Positions 46,230 through 55,240 of a stretch of DNA of 64,000 nt are shown piece after piece. Made by a program: the position numbers and the translations under genes. The notes under the pieces are model-generated. The model saw only the letters and a program-made list of their open reading frames with translations, was not told the origin of the DNA and did no database searches. The number at the start of each line of letters is the position of its first letter. Position 1 is the stretch's first letter. Source of the DNA: Shewanella livingstonensis. Lineage in GTDB: Bacteria; Pseudomonadota; Gammaproteobacteria; Enterobacterales; Shewanellaceae. The stretch lies in assembly GCF_003855395.1 (NCBI RefSeq), contig NZ_CP034015.1, positions 4,775,880 to 4,839,879 of the forward strand. Reading direction: 5' to 3'.

Positions 46230-46978
46230 TGTTATTGATCAAAAAACTGCATAAATGGGCGTCGGTCATTGTGGGAATTCAATTACTTCTTTGGTTAGTC
46301 AGTGGGCTATATTTTAATTTAATGGACCACAATAAGGCTCAAGGCCTTACCTATCAACATAATACTCATGCCAAAGTAGCATTAGATGCTCATAGTTTGC
46401 TTGAGCCTAAAGCGATTTTAAGCTCATTTAAACCAAGTGTCTCATTGAATATCGTGACCTTATTAGGTAAACCTTACTATCTATTGACCCATGAAAAAGG
46501 TCTATATAACCATCACGATACCTTGGTCGATGCTTATCTCGGTACGGCTGTACTAATTGATGCCCCATTAGCACAAAAATTAGCTCGTGAATCCTATTCT
46601 GGCGAAGCTGAAATCAGTTCGACCCGTTTATTGGTTCCGCCATTGGACGACTTTCCTAAACAGCAAAACGACACTTGGCAGATAAACTTTGCCGATGACA
46701 TTGCCACCAGCGTTTATATTGAAGCGCAATCGGGTCAGCTTGTCGGCCACAGTGATGAGCACAAACGTTTAGCCGAAGTATTTTTTATGCTGCACTTTAT
46801 GGATTACTTTAATGAAGGCGGTTTTAATAATATCCCGATTAAGATATTTGCATTTATCACCCTATGGCTAACCTTTAGCGGATTAATTTGGGTAATAGAC
46901 ATGTTAAGGCGCAAAAGATATCAACCAAGCTTGAAACAAAAATCAGCACGGTGTAAACGTGAGACTAAGCTAAATTAA
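46229..46978 (+). CDS. PepSY-domain membrane protein 2 (249 aa)
   Basis: Same topology as the preceding gene: KLHKWASVIVGIQLLLWLVSGLYFNLM helix, periplasmic PepSY-like region with VYIEAQSGQLVGHSDEHKRLAEVFFMLHFMDYFNEGG, and a C-terminal helix (FAFITLWLTFSGLIWVIDML). The conserved His in KLHKW and HFMDY could bind haem or metal, but this is inference. It probably arose by duplication of its neighbour, and the two may act as a heterodimer. Confidence 0.75.
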   Translation: MLLIKKLHKWASVIVGIQLLLWLVSGLYFNLMDHNKAQGLTYQHNTHAKVALDAHSLLEPKAILSSFKPSVSLNIVTLLGKPYYLLTHEKGLYNHHDTLVDAYLGTAVLIDAPLAQKLARESYSGEAEISSTRLLVPPLDDFPKQQNDTWQINFADDIATSVYIEAQSGQLVGHSDEHKRLAEVFFMLHFMDYFNEGGFNNIPIKIFAFITLWLTFSGLIWVIDMLRRKRYQPSLKQKSARCKRETKLN

Positions 46979-47006
46979 TGAAATGGAATGTGTATCACAC
47001 GATGCA

Positions 47007-47018
47007 GCCTTTAAAGGC
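47007..47018. repeat. 12-bp perfect palindrome before the metal-efflux operon
   Basis: GCCTTTAAAGGC lies 99 bases before the first gene of the operon. It might be an operator or the weak end of the PepSY transcript; nothing decides this. Confidence 0.4.
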
Positions 47019-47116
47019 GTTATCATTATTCTGCATAAAAATATGTTGTTTGAAAGATTTTTACTCCTGTAAAGGTCTGTTAAGCTAACCCCCTAAAACG
47101 ACTTGGTTAAGGTTAA

Positions 47117-47560
47117 ATGAGAGCAACGCTGTCAAACTATTGGATCATCACAATCACTTTGTTCGCACTTGTCGGACAGGGGTTGCTGACTAATGACAGT
47201 TTAATGGTGCCAACAGCCCATGCCAATATGGCTCAGCAAAGCTTGTCGGTAACAACCGATAGCGCAACCAATACCCCATCGTCACACAAAGACATGAAAA
47301 ACTGCCATGATAATGTGGACAATCTCGTCAATAATGTCAATAACACTGTTACAGCATCGCTGCCGCAAACTGGTTGTTGTGATGATGCAGGCTTTTGCAG
47401 CCTTGATTGCCATCATTGTTTGACTATTTCGCTAGTCGCTAATCTGATTGATATGCAATTGACGATGAGTAACACTCCTATTAATTCGACACCGATTACT
47501 ATGGTCGTTAATCGTGTTTCGATAGCTTTCCCTCCCGCGTTCCGCCCTCCAATCGCTTAA
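47117..47560 (+). CDS. Exported Cys/His-rich protein heading the Cu/Ag efflux operon (147 aa)
   Basis: A hydrophobic signal-like N terminus (YWIITITLFALVGQGLL) precedes a Ser/Thr/Asn-rich part and a dense metal-type cluster: NCHDN, then GCCDDAGFCSLDCHHC. Met is frequent. The tail ends FPPAFRPPIA. Small Cys/His/Met-rich exported proteins often open copper or czc/cus operons. I do not know a named family for it. It is 100 bases before the CusB-like gene. Confidence 0.65.
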   Translation: MRATLSNYWIITITLFALVGQGLLTNDSLMVPTAHANMAQQSLSVTTDSATNTPSSHKDMKNCHDNVDNLVNNVNNTVTASLPQTGCCDDAGFCSLDCHHCLTISLVANLIDMQLTMSNTPINSTPITMVVNRVSIAFPPAFRPPIA

Positions 47561-47659
47561 TGTAATTGTGCATTCTTGTGCATTACGCACACTCAATATA
47601 ATTGTTTTTTAGTGTTTATTATCATGGTTATCGTCACCATGATAAATTTCGAGGTTGTT

Positions 47660-49177
47660 ATGAAAAAATTGCCACTTGCTAGTGTGCTATTAGGCGCGTT
47701 TGTTGGGGTAATAACCCCTATTACTCTTACATCAACGGTCGTTTATGGTGCAGAGCACGATCATGCCCAGCATCAGTCTCAGGCAGGTAAAACCTATACT
47801 TGTCCAATGCACCCTGAAGTGATCAGCGATAAAGAAGGCCGTTGTCCTATCTGTAATATGTTTTTAGTCGTTAAAGAAGAAGAGGAATCGACCACTGACG
47901 ATAATCAACTCGCTGTGGCTAACATGCAAAGTTCAACTCAGGTAGTGCAAAGCCAAGCAGATAAGGTATTTAGCCAACCTAAGCCAGCATTGGTACCTAA
48001 ATTAGTACCCACAGCAAATCAAAGCGATAGCACCAATGTTAAATATGTCTGCCCTATGCATCCACATGTTATATCCGATGCACCAGGAACCTGTCCTATT
48101 TGTGGGATGAACCTTGAGAAAGTCACCGTTACCGATGCAAGCCAAGAAATTGTGGTCGGTGTCTCTGGCGGTATGCAACAAGCATTAGGCATGCGTAGCC
48201 ATGTAGTTGAAAGAACGAGTTTATCTCGCCAAGTGAACACTATAGGCACAGTGCAATATAACGAAAATGCAATTGGCCATGTGCATACACGCGCCACCGG
48301 ATGGATAGAAACGCTAACAGTGCATAACGTGGGGCAACAAATTAAAAAGGGCCAGCTTTTATATGAGCTGTACTCGCCTGAACTGGTCAATGCCCAAGAC
48401 GATTACTCCCAAGCACAAGACTACCTTAAACAAGATAAACAACGTGGCAGCAGTTTATTACTTAAAGCACGTAAACGCTTAGAACTGCTTGGCGTCGATA
48501 CCTCGATAATTGATCGCTTAGAAAAAACCGGTGAAACCATTTTTAAAGTGCCCTTTTATGCTCCACAAGATGGCTTTATCAGTAAATTAACGGTTCGCCA
48601 TGGCATGTATATTCAGCCAGGTGATACCTTGTTTGAAATCGTTAATTTAGACAGTGTATGGGTGATTGCAGATGTTTTTGAAAACGAACAAAGTTGGCTA
48701 CAACAAGGTCGTAAAGTCAGTGTAAGTGCGGCGGCGCAAGGACTGTTTGATATTGACTCAACCATTGACTATATCTATCCAGAATTAGACCCCGTTACCC
48801 GTGCTATGCGGGTGCGGATCAAACTTAACAATCATAACGACAAGCTCAGACCGGGAAGCTTAGTTGATGTGACCTTATTTGGCCTGCCTAAAAATAATGT
48901 CCTCGCAGTGCCAACAGAAGCACTCATTCTCACTGGCCGCGAGAACCGAATTGTAGTGCAGCGCAGTGATACGAGTTTTGCTTCAGTTCCAGTGAAAGTT
49001 GGCATGATGGCAAACGGTAGAGCCGAAATATTAGAAGGTCTAAATGAACATGACAAAGTGGTCATTTCTGGACAGTTTTTATTGGATTCAGAAGCCAGCA
49101 TTCAAGGCAGTTTACAGCGCTTAAGTAATGCGCCAGTAAACTCAACTTCCACTGCAACAGATGCTCATCAGCACTAA
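47660..49177 (+). CDS. cusB: CusB-like RND adaptor with two heavy-metal-binding motifs
   Basis: 505 codons from the ATG at 47660, with GAGG upstream; 28 earlier in-frame codons are unlikely to be used. Signal peptide to about residue 30, a His-rich stretch (AEHDHAQHQ), then two copies of the heavy-metal-binding motif: CPMHPEV...CPICNM (48-67) and CPMHPHV...CPICGM (131-150). The barrel-sandwich, coiled-coil and beta-barrel parts follow (HTRATGWIETL, FYAPQDGFISKL, RPGSLVDVTLFGLPK). It hands metal to CusA. No CusF or outer-membrane factor gene is seen next to it. Confidence 0.88.
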   Translation: MKKLPLASVLLGAFVGVITPITLTSTVVYGAEHDHAQHQSQAGKTYTCPMHPEVISDKEGRCPICNMFLVVKEEEESTTDDNQLAVANMQSSTQVVQSQADKVFSQPKPALVPKLVPTANQSDSTNVKYVCPMHPHVISDAPGTCPICGMNLEKVTVTDASQEIVVGVSGGMQQALGMRSHVVERTSLSRQVNTIGTVQYNENAIGHVHTRATGWIETLTVHNVGQQIKKGQLLYELYSPELVNAQDDYSQAQDYLKQDKQRGSSLLLKARKRLELLGVDTSIIDRLEKTGETIFKVPFYAPQDGFISKLTVRHGMYIQPGDTLFEIVNLDSVWVIADVFENEQSWLQQGRKVSVSAAAQGLFDIDSTIDYIYPELDPVTRAMRVRIKLNNHNDKLRPGSLVDVTLFGLPKNNVLAVPTEALILTGRENRIVVQRSDTSFASVPVKVGMMANGRAEILEGLNEHDKVVISGQFLLDSEASIQGSLQRLSNAPVNSTSTATDAHQH

Positions 49178-49189
49178 AGGAGCACGCCA

Positions 49190-52100
49190 ATGTTAGCAAA
49201 AATTATCAGTGCTTCAATAAAGCAGCGCGTCATGGTGTTGATACTCACGGCCGTTATCGCCTTAGTGGGTTACCAAGCCATGCGCATGACACCTTTGGAT
49301 GCGCTACCTGACTTATCCGATGTACAAGTTATTGTTAAAACCTCATATCCGGGCCAAGCCCCGCAATTGGTTGAAGATCAAATTACCTACCCATTGTCAT
49401 CGGCCATGCTTGCCGTGCCCGGTGCTAAAACGGTGCGCGGGTTTTCAATGTTTGGCGATTCATTTGTGTATGTCATTTTTGAAGACGGCACCGATATTTA
49501 TTGGGCCCGTTCACGGGTGCTTGAATACTTATCACAAACTCAAGATCAACTGCCAGCAGGGGTTACGCCCAGTATTGGGCCAGATGCTTCTGGTGTGGGT
49601 TGGATTTTCCAATACGCTTTAGTCGATCGTAACGGTCAATATGACTTAGCACAATTACGTTCGTTACAGGATTGGTTTTTAAAACTCGAATTACAAAGTG
49701 TTGCCGGAGTGTCTGAAGTTGCCACCGTCGGCGGTATGGAACAAACTTATCAAGTGGTTGTCGACCCGCATAAGTTGGCGTTGTATCAAATCGACTTAAT
49801 GACTATTAAAAATGCCTTAGATAGTTCCAATAGCTCGACTGGCGGCTCGGTGATTGAAATGGCCGAAGCAGAATATATGATCACCTCGAGTGGTTATCGC
49901 CAAACCATTGCTGACTTTGCTGAAATTCCCTTAGGCATTTTGTCTGAAACCGGCACACCGGTATTAATGAAAGATGTGGCCCAATTAAGAACCGGCCCAG
50001 CGGCGCGCCGTGGCATTGCTGAACTCGATGGCAAAGGCGAAGTTGTTGGCGGTATTGTAGTGATGCGCTATGGTGAAAATGCGCTTGAAACCATTAATAA
50101 TGTGAAACAAAAGCTAGAACAAATTAGTAATGGCTTGCCTGAGGGTGTCGAGTTGGTCACCACTTATGACCGCTCCGACTTAATCTTGCGCTCAGTCGAT
50201 AATCTTACCCATAAAGTGCTCGAAGAAATGCTCGTTGTTGGGCTTATTTGCTTACTGTTTTTACTGCATGCCCGCTCAACCCTAGTAGCGATTATTACCT
50301 TACCAATTTCTATTTTAGTCAGTTTTATCGCGATGAACATCATTGGGGTTAATGCCAACATTATGAGCTTAGGCGGCATTGCCATTGCTATTGGTGCTGT
50401 GGTTGATGCATCGATTGTGATGGTCGAAAATACCCATAAACATTTAGAACATTATCGCCAAAAACACGGTAAAGCTCCTGAAGGTGAAGACCACTGGCAG
50501 TTGGTGAAAGAAGCCTCAATTGAGGTTGGCCCAGCGTTATTCTTCAGCTTGCTTATCATTACTTTAAGTTTTACGCCTGTCTTTGCCCTCGAAGCGCAAG
50601 AAGGACGTTTGTTTCATCCACTAGCCTTTACTAAAACCTTCGCGATGGCGGCATCAGCAATCTTAGCGATCACCTTAATTCCGGTATTAATGGGCTATTT
50701 TGTGCGCGGAAAAATTCCCGATGAACGTAAAAATCCTATTAGTCGGGTATTAATCGCCATATACCAGCCATTACTGAAATGGGTCCTGAACTTCCCTAAA
50801 ATCACCATAGGATTAGCGATTATTGTATTGTTTAGTGCTTATTATCCATTAAGCCAAATGGGATCGGAGTTTATGCCCACCTTAGAAGAAGGTGACCTGC
50901 TCTATATGCCAACCACCTTACCCAGTGTCAGTGCCGGCAAAGCTGCAGAGATTTTGCAGCAAACAGACAGACTAATAAAAACCGTTCCTGAAGTAAAACG
51001 AGTGTTTGGCAAAGTGGGCCGAGCCATTACAGCAACTGATCCTGCACCGCTGACCATGCTGGAAACTACGATTATGCTCAAGCCCACCACTGAATGGCGT
51101 GAAGGCGCAACCTTAGAAAGCATTATTGCAGAACTGCAAAAAACCGTACGAATTCCTGGGATGACCAATGCCTGGGTACAACCGATTAAAACCCGTATCG
51201 ATATGTTGTCTACCGGTGTTAGAACGCCTGTTGGTATAAAAATATCGGGGTCTAATGTGGAAGAACTGCAACGTATTGGCGCTGAAATAGAAGCGGTAGT
51301 GAGCCAATTACCTGGCACTGTGTCAGCATTTGCACAACGCAGTAGCGGTGGACGATATATTGATATTACTCCTGATCTTAAAAATGCTGCACGTTATGGC
51401 ATGACTTTAAAAGACATTCAAGATGTGGTGCAAATAGCGATTGGCGGCATGACCATTGGTGAATCGATTCAGGGTCAAGAACGCTATCCAATCAATATTC
51501 GTTATCCGCGAGAACTGCGTGACAATATAGAGAAACTCAAAAATTTACCGGTACTAACTAAAACGGGTAAGTATTTACCGTTAAGTTATTTAGCTGAACT
51601 AAAAATCAGTGATGGTGCACCTATGTTAGCCAGTGAAAATGGGCGCTTGATCTCATGGGTGTTTGTCGATCTAAAAGACATTTCTATCGGTGAATATATC
51701 ATTGCTGCGGAAAAAGCACTTAAGCAACAAATTACTCTACCTCCACGCTACAACTATAGCTTTGCTGGGCAATACGAGTACATGCAGCGGGTTGACGCTA
51801 AGATGAAGATGGTGATCCCATTAATGATTGCGGTGATTTTTATGCTGTTGATGATGACATTTAACTCAGTAATACAAGCTTCAGTGATCATGCTAAGTTT
51901 ACCTTTCTCATTAGTGGGTAGCGCATGGCTACTTTATGGGCTGGAGTTTAATTTTTCAGTTGCCGTGTCGGTCGGTATGATTGCATTAGCTGGGGTTGCC
52001 GCCGAGTTTGGTGTAGTAATGCAGGTTTACCTGAATAATAGTATTAAGGCCTATAAAGAAGCGGGTAATTACCACAGTAAAGCCGATTTAACTGCAGCAT

Positions 52101-52321
52101 TAGTTGAAGGTGCCGTAATGCGTATTCGCCCTAAAGCCATGACCGTTGCCACCATCTTTTTTGGTTTATTGCCGATCATGTGGGGCAGCGGTACAGGTAA
52201 TGAAGTGATGCAAAAAATTGCCGCACCTATGGTAGGTGGCATGGTAACTGCGCCGCTATTATCGCTATTTGTTATTCCAGCAATTTACTTGCTGATATAT
52301 GGCCGTAAGTTACCTGCATAA
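49190..52321 (+). CDS. cusA: CusA-type heavy-metal RND exporter
   Basis: 1043 codons, usual for the HME-RND family. N terminus MRMTPLDALPDLSDVQVIVKT; transmembrane motif GGIAIAIGAVVDASIVMVENTHKHL; porter-domain methionines in APLTMLET, DMLSTGVRTPVG and ARYGMTLKD, which match the Met positions I recall for Cu(I)/Ag(I)-specific CusA rather than CzcA. It uses proton flow to drive metal across the periplasm to an outer-membrane channel. AAAGGAG precedes the ATG. Last gene of the operon. Confidence 0.9.
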   Translation: MLAKIISASIKQRVMVLILTAVIALVGYQAMRMTPLDALPDLSDVQVIVKTSYPGQAPQLVEDQITYPLSSAMLAVPGAKTVRGFSMFGDSFVYVIFEDGTDIYWARSRVLEYLSQTQDQLPAGVTPSIGPDASGVGWIFQYALVDRNGQYDLAQLRSLQDWFLKLELQSVAGVSEVATVGGMEQTYQVVVDPHKLALYQIDLMTIKNALDSSNSSTGGSVIEMAEAEYMITSSGYRQTIADFAEIPLGILSETGTPVLMKDVAQLRTGPAARRGIAELDGKGEVVGGIVVMRYGENALETINNVKQKLEQISNGLPEGVELVTTYDRSDLILRSVDNLTHKVLEEMLVVGLICLLFLLHARSTLVAIITLPISILVSFIAMNIIGVNANIMSLGGIAIAIGAVVDASIVMVENTHKHLEHYRQKHGKAPEGEDHWQLVKEASIEVGPALFFSLLIITLSFTPVFALEAQEGRLFHPLAFTKTFAMAASAILAITLIPVLMGYFVRGKIPDERKNPISRVLIAIYQPLLKWVLNFPKITIGLAIIVLFSAYYPLSQMGSEFMPTLEEGDLLYMPTTLPSVSAGKAAEILQQTDRLIKTVPEVKRVFGKVGRAITATDPAPLTMLETTIMLKPTTEWREGATLESIIAELQKTVRIPGMTNAWVQPIKTRIDMLSTGVRTPVGIKISGSNVEELQRIGAEIEAVVSQLPGTVSAFAQRSSGGRYIDITPDLKNAARYGMTLKDIQDVVQIAIGGMTIGESIQGQERYPINIRYPRELRDNIEKLKNLPVLTKTGKYLPLSYLAELKISDGAPMLASENGRLISWVFVDLKDISIGEYIIAAEKALKQQITLPPRYNYSFAGQYEYMQRVDAKMKMVIPLMIAVIFMLLMMTFNSVIQASVIMLSLPFSLVGSAWLLYGLEFNFSVAVSVGMIALAGVAAEFGVVMQVYLNNSIKAYKEAGNYHSKADLTAALVEGAVMRIRPKAMTVATIFFGLLPIMWGSGTGNEVMQKIAAPMVGGMVTAPLLSLFVIPAIYLLIYGRKLPA

Positions 52322-52360
52322 TCATCTATTTATTTAGCTTATACTGACGCTATAAACAAA

Positions 52361-52388
52361 AATCCCAAGCGATTAATCGTTTGGGATT
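52361..52388. terminator. Terminator after cusA
   Basis: AATCCCAA(G)CGA, loop TTAA, TCG(T)TTGGGATT, followed by TTTTAT and preceded by AAAA; it may serve both convergent transcripts. Confidence 0.8.
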
Positions 52389-52431
52389 TTTATCATACTC
52401 TTATTACACCGGGATTAATTTCAAGTTCGAA

Positions 52432-52695
52432 TTATTGGCGTTTAAACGATTCATTGAGTTGATTGGTTTCATCTTGTTTCTTTTTACGACATGCTGCTAT
52501 GTCATCGGGATGACCATACTTACATGGATCGCTGGCTAAAATGGCGATAGGCAGATTTATCAACATATAGTCATTGTCATTTCGATTGTCATCAGCATTA
52601 CCACTATTACCTATGCTTGTCGGTCTAGTCGCACTGCATGCCGATAGTATGACTAAAGCCGATAACAAAGTTAATTGAGCTATCAATTTCTTCAT
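52432..52695 (-). CDS. Small lipoprotein of unknown function (87 aa)
   Basis: Starts at the ATG at 52695. Lipoprotein signal with lipobox ILSAC, then a mostly Asn/Asp-rich region and a Cys pair (PCKYGHPDDIAACRKKK) that could form a disulphide. It overlaps the upstream small membrane protein gene by 4 bases, so the pair is co-translated. Family not recognised. Confidence 0.7.
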   Translation of the reverse strand: MKKLIAQLTLLSALVILSACSATRPTSIGNSGNADDNRNDNDYMLINLPIAILASDPCKYGHPDDIAACRKKKQDETNQLNESFKRQ

Positions 52696-52955
52696 TGTTG
52701 TACTAATCCTTGTTTTTGACGTGCGAGATTGACCATACGAAACATTCCCCATGCCATAGCTGAGCCACCAATAACTAACATCGCATTGATAACCATAGGG
52801 TGAGCTAGCATAGGTAAAAAACTATCATCAAACCCAGCAAATACTCCATAAAGCCCTAAGCCAAAAAGTAAAGTACCGGGAAAGTCGATAATGGCCACTA
52901 TTATCATACTGCGATGAATGCTTGCTAACTCGACTTTTTTTGCATCTTTTGTCAT
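52692..52955 (-). CDS. Small membrane protein of unknown function (87 aa)
   Basis: Two hydrophobic helices: MIIVAIIDFPGTLLFGLGLYGVFAG and PMVINAMLVIGGSAMAWGMFRMV. The N terminus is charged (MTKDAKKVELASIHRS). It overlaps the lipoprotein gene that follows (ATGA). The role is unknown; the co-translated membrane-lipoprotein pair suggests an envelope function. Confidence 0.7.
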   Translation of the reverse strand: MTKDAKKVELASIHRSMIIVAIIDFPGTLLFGLGLYGVFAGFDDSFLPMLAHPMVINAMLVIGGSAMAWGMFRMVNLARQKQGLVQQ

Positions 52956-53059
52956 TGAATCATCCTTGTTTTTTTATCCTTTATGTCGGCTAATTCTGAC
53001 ATGATTTTATCATGTTAGTTCATTTAAAGATTATTTTTCATGCTATAACTGCTGGATAA

Positions 53060-53839
53060 TTAAGCCGCAGGATCGATAAGCGAAATGACAGAAAATACCC
53101 CACCTTGTGGATCATTCAGTACTGAAAAACGGCCAACATCTGGAATATCAGTAGCAGGTACACAGACAATTGCTCCTAGACTTTGGGCTTTTGAAACTGA
53201 AGCATCACAGTCCTCCACCGCGAAATAGTTCATCCAATGCGCAGGAGTATTGCCCCAGTCGGCAGTCATTTCCATCATGCCACCAATAGCTTGCTCGCCT
53301 ACGTACCATTGGGTGTATTCAAACTCAACCATATCAATCCGCTGGGTTTGGTAACCTAACACTTGGCTGTAAAACTGTTTCGCAACAGCGGTATTTCGAC
53401 ATGCTAACTCCACCCAGCATAATGTATTAACCTCATGGGCACGCTTTATTCCAATGTGATCTTGCCCCTGCCATAATGCAAATCGACAGCCTTCAGGATC
53501 GCTACACAGTGCCATACGACCTGCATCTCCGACAGAATGTGGGCCAGCTAATACCTGACCACCACCTTGCTTAACCAATTCAGCTGAAATGGCAACATCA
53601 TCAACCGCAAAATAAATAGTCCAATGAGTCGGTAATGCCTCCATTTCTGCTGGCATGGGGTACATAGCAGCAATATCATCACCGTCAATTTGCAACATGG
53701 TAAAATGCCCTTCTGGCATCGGCATATCATCTGCTCCCCAGCCAAATAGCGCCTGATAAAATGCTTTACCTGCCGCCCAATCATGAGTTGCTAATTCAAT
53801 CCAACATGGTTGTCCCTGTTGATACTGTCGTACCTGCAT
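53060..53839 (-). CDS. VOC-family protein with two glyoxalase-like domains
   Basis: 259 codons. Two similar domains, residues about 8-125 and 135-255, each starting CWIELATHDWAAGKAFYQALFGW or CWVELACRNTAVAKQFYSQVLGY and containing the strand WTIYFAVDDV or WMNYFAVEDC. This is the two-domain vicinal-oxygen-chelate layout of CFP30-like proteins. Metal ligands are partly conserved. The substrate is unknown. Monocistronic. Confidence 0.85.
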   Translation of the reverse strand: MQVRQYQQGQPCWIELATHDWAAGKAFYQALFGWGADDMPMPEGHFTMLQIDGDDIAAMYPMPAEMEALPTHWTIYFAVDDVAISAELVKQGGGQVLAGPHSVGDAGRMALCSDPEGCRFALWQGQDHIGIKRAHEVNTLCWVELACRNTAVAKQFYSQVLGYQTQRIDMVEFEYTQWYVGEQAIGGMMEMTADWGNTPAHWMNYFAVEDCDASVSKAQSLGAIVCVPATDIPDVGRFSVLNDPQGGVFSVISLIDPAA

Positions 53840-53922
53840 ATCCTAATCCTTAGTAAAAAGAAGTGGCCAAATATAGCTGACTTAAAATTTATCTCATAAG
53901 TTAAGTCGATATCAGCAGAAAA

Positions 53923-53952
53923 GCAAAAAGCCTTCAAACGAAGGCTTTTTGC
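53923..53952. terminator. Terminator after the aromatic amino acid permease gene
   Basis: A 13-bp stem, GCAAAAAGCCTTC and GAAGGCTTTTTGC, with loop AAAC. It lies just past the permease stop and should end the plsB-permease transcript (leftward). Confidence 0.85.
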
Positions 53953-53983
53953 TAAACAATGAATACATTAAAACTCGTCGAGA

Positions 53984-55240
53984 TTATTTAAATACCGGTA
54001 AAATATCCGCCATTGCCAGTAAGTGACATGTTGCCGTAACGACACCAAACAACACCACAAGCACAATCAATGGAGTCCCGCCTGGCACCTTAAAACCGAC
54101 ATAATGAGGATATTGCTGTCTCACTTTATACGCCAATAAAGCCGGAACAATAACAGCCCATATAGTGGCGGCAAGTGCAGCAAAACCAATGGCGAGGATA
54201 AAACCATTAGGAAATAGCAAACCCAATATTGTTGGCGGTATAAACGTAACTGCGGCAGTTTTAATCCGTCCAGTACGTGAGTCATCAAAACCAAATAGGT
54301 CGGCAAGGTAGTCAAACAACCCTAAGGTAACGCCTAAAAATGATGATGCAACAGCAAGGTTGGCAAACAGAGTTAACATATTATCAAGCCATTGGCTGGC
54401 AATGACACCGGACAATGCCGCAACTAACACGCCAATATTACCACCTTGAGCAATAATATCAGCAAACTGGCTACGTTGAATATTACCCATAGTTGCCACT
54501 AACCAACACACATAAATAACTAACGCGATACTGGTTCCAGTAATGATAGCTTTAACAATTGTTTTTGAATCTTTACCGTAATATTTAACTAAACTGGGTA
54601 CATTACCGTGATAACCAAAACTGGCTAAGCCAAAAGGAATAGCAGCAAGTAAATAAGGCAGATAGCGCGACTCACCATTGGGTGATACTAGCTTCACGGT
54701 GTCAATGTCGATTAATAAGTTACCGATAGCCAAGAAGAACGTGATCACCATACCACCGAGCATGATTGTAGTGATTCGATCAACCGCTTTAGTACTGATA
54801 AATACCACCAGGGCCAAAACCACAGCAAAAACCAAGCCAGCCAAACTTTGAGGTAAACTCACCCCCAATGCCGACAAACTATGATTAACAATCGATCCAC
54901 CACCACTGATGTACGCATAAGTTAAAATATATAATACAAAGGTGATGGATACACCGTTAATCACCCGCCAAAACTGTCCGAGAGTCACGCGGGTTAAGGT
55001 GTCAAAACTGTCACCGGGTTCAAAATGTAAATTGGCTTCTAATAACAGCAAACCCGACATTAACATGCAAAACCATACGCCTAACAACATGGCGATTGAA
55101 TAACCAAACCACATCCCAGCACCAACAACGGGCAATGAAAACATTCCCGCACCGACAGTGGTGCCAGCAATAATCATTGCCCCGCCCAATACTGACTTAC
55201 CACTAGTACGATGCTTTGCTGCATTCATATGGTTAGCCAT
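53984..55240 (-). CDS. Aromatic amino acid permease (HAAAP family, Mtr/TyrP-like)
   Basis: 418 codons, about 11 helices. The start GGAMIIAGTTVGAGMFSLPVVGAGMWFGYS is the signature of the hydroxy/aromatic amino acid permease family and closest to Mtr (tryptophan). It imports Trp or Tyr with protons. The start overlaps the plsB stop by one base (TAATG), an unusual pairing that puts it in the plsB transcript. Confidence 0.85.
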   Translation of the reverse strand: MANHMNAAKHRTSGKSVLGGAMIIAGTTVGAGMFSLPVVGAGMWFGYSIAMLLGVWFCMLMSGLLLLEANLHFEPGDSFDTLTRVTLGQFWRVINGVSITFVLYILTYAYISGGGSIVNHSLSALGVSLPQSLAGLVFAVVLALVVFISTKAVDRITTIMLGGMVITFFLAIGNLLIDIDTVKLVSPNGESRYLPYLLAAIPFGLASFGYHGNVPSLVKYYGKDSKTIVKAIITGTSIALVIYVCWLVATMGNIQRSQFADIIAQGGNIGVLVAALSGVIASQWLDNMLTLFANLAVASSFLGVTLGLFDYLADLFGFDDSRTGRIKTAAVTFIPPTILGLLFPNGFILAIGFAALAATIWAVIVPALLAYKVRQQYPHYVGFKVPGGTPLIVLVVLFGVVTATCHLLAMADILPVFK

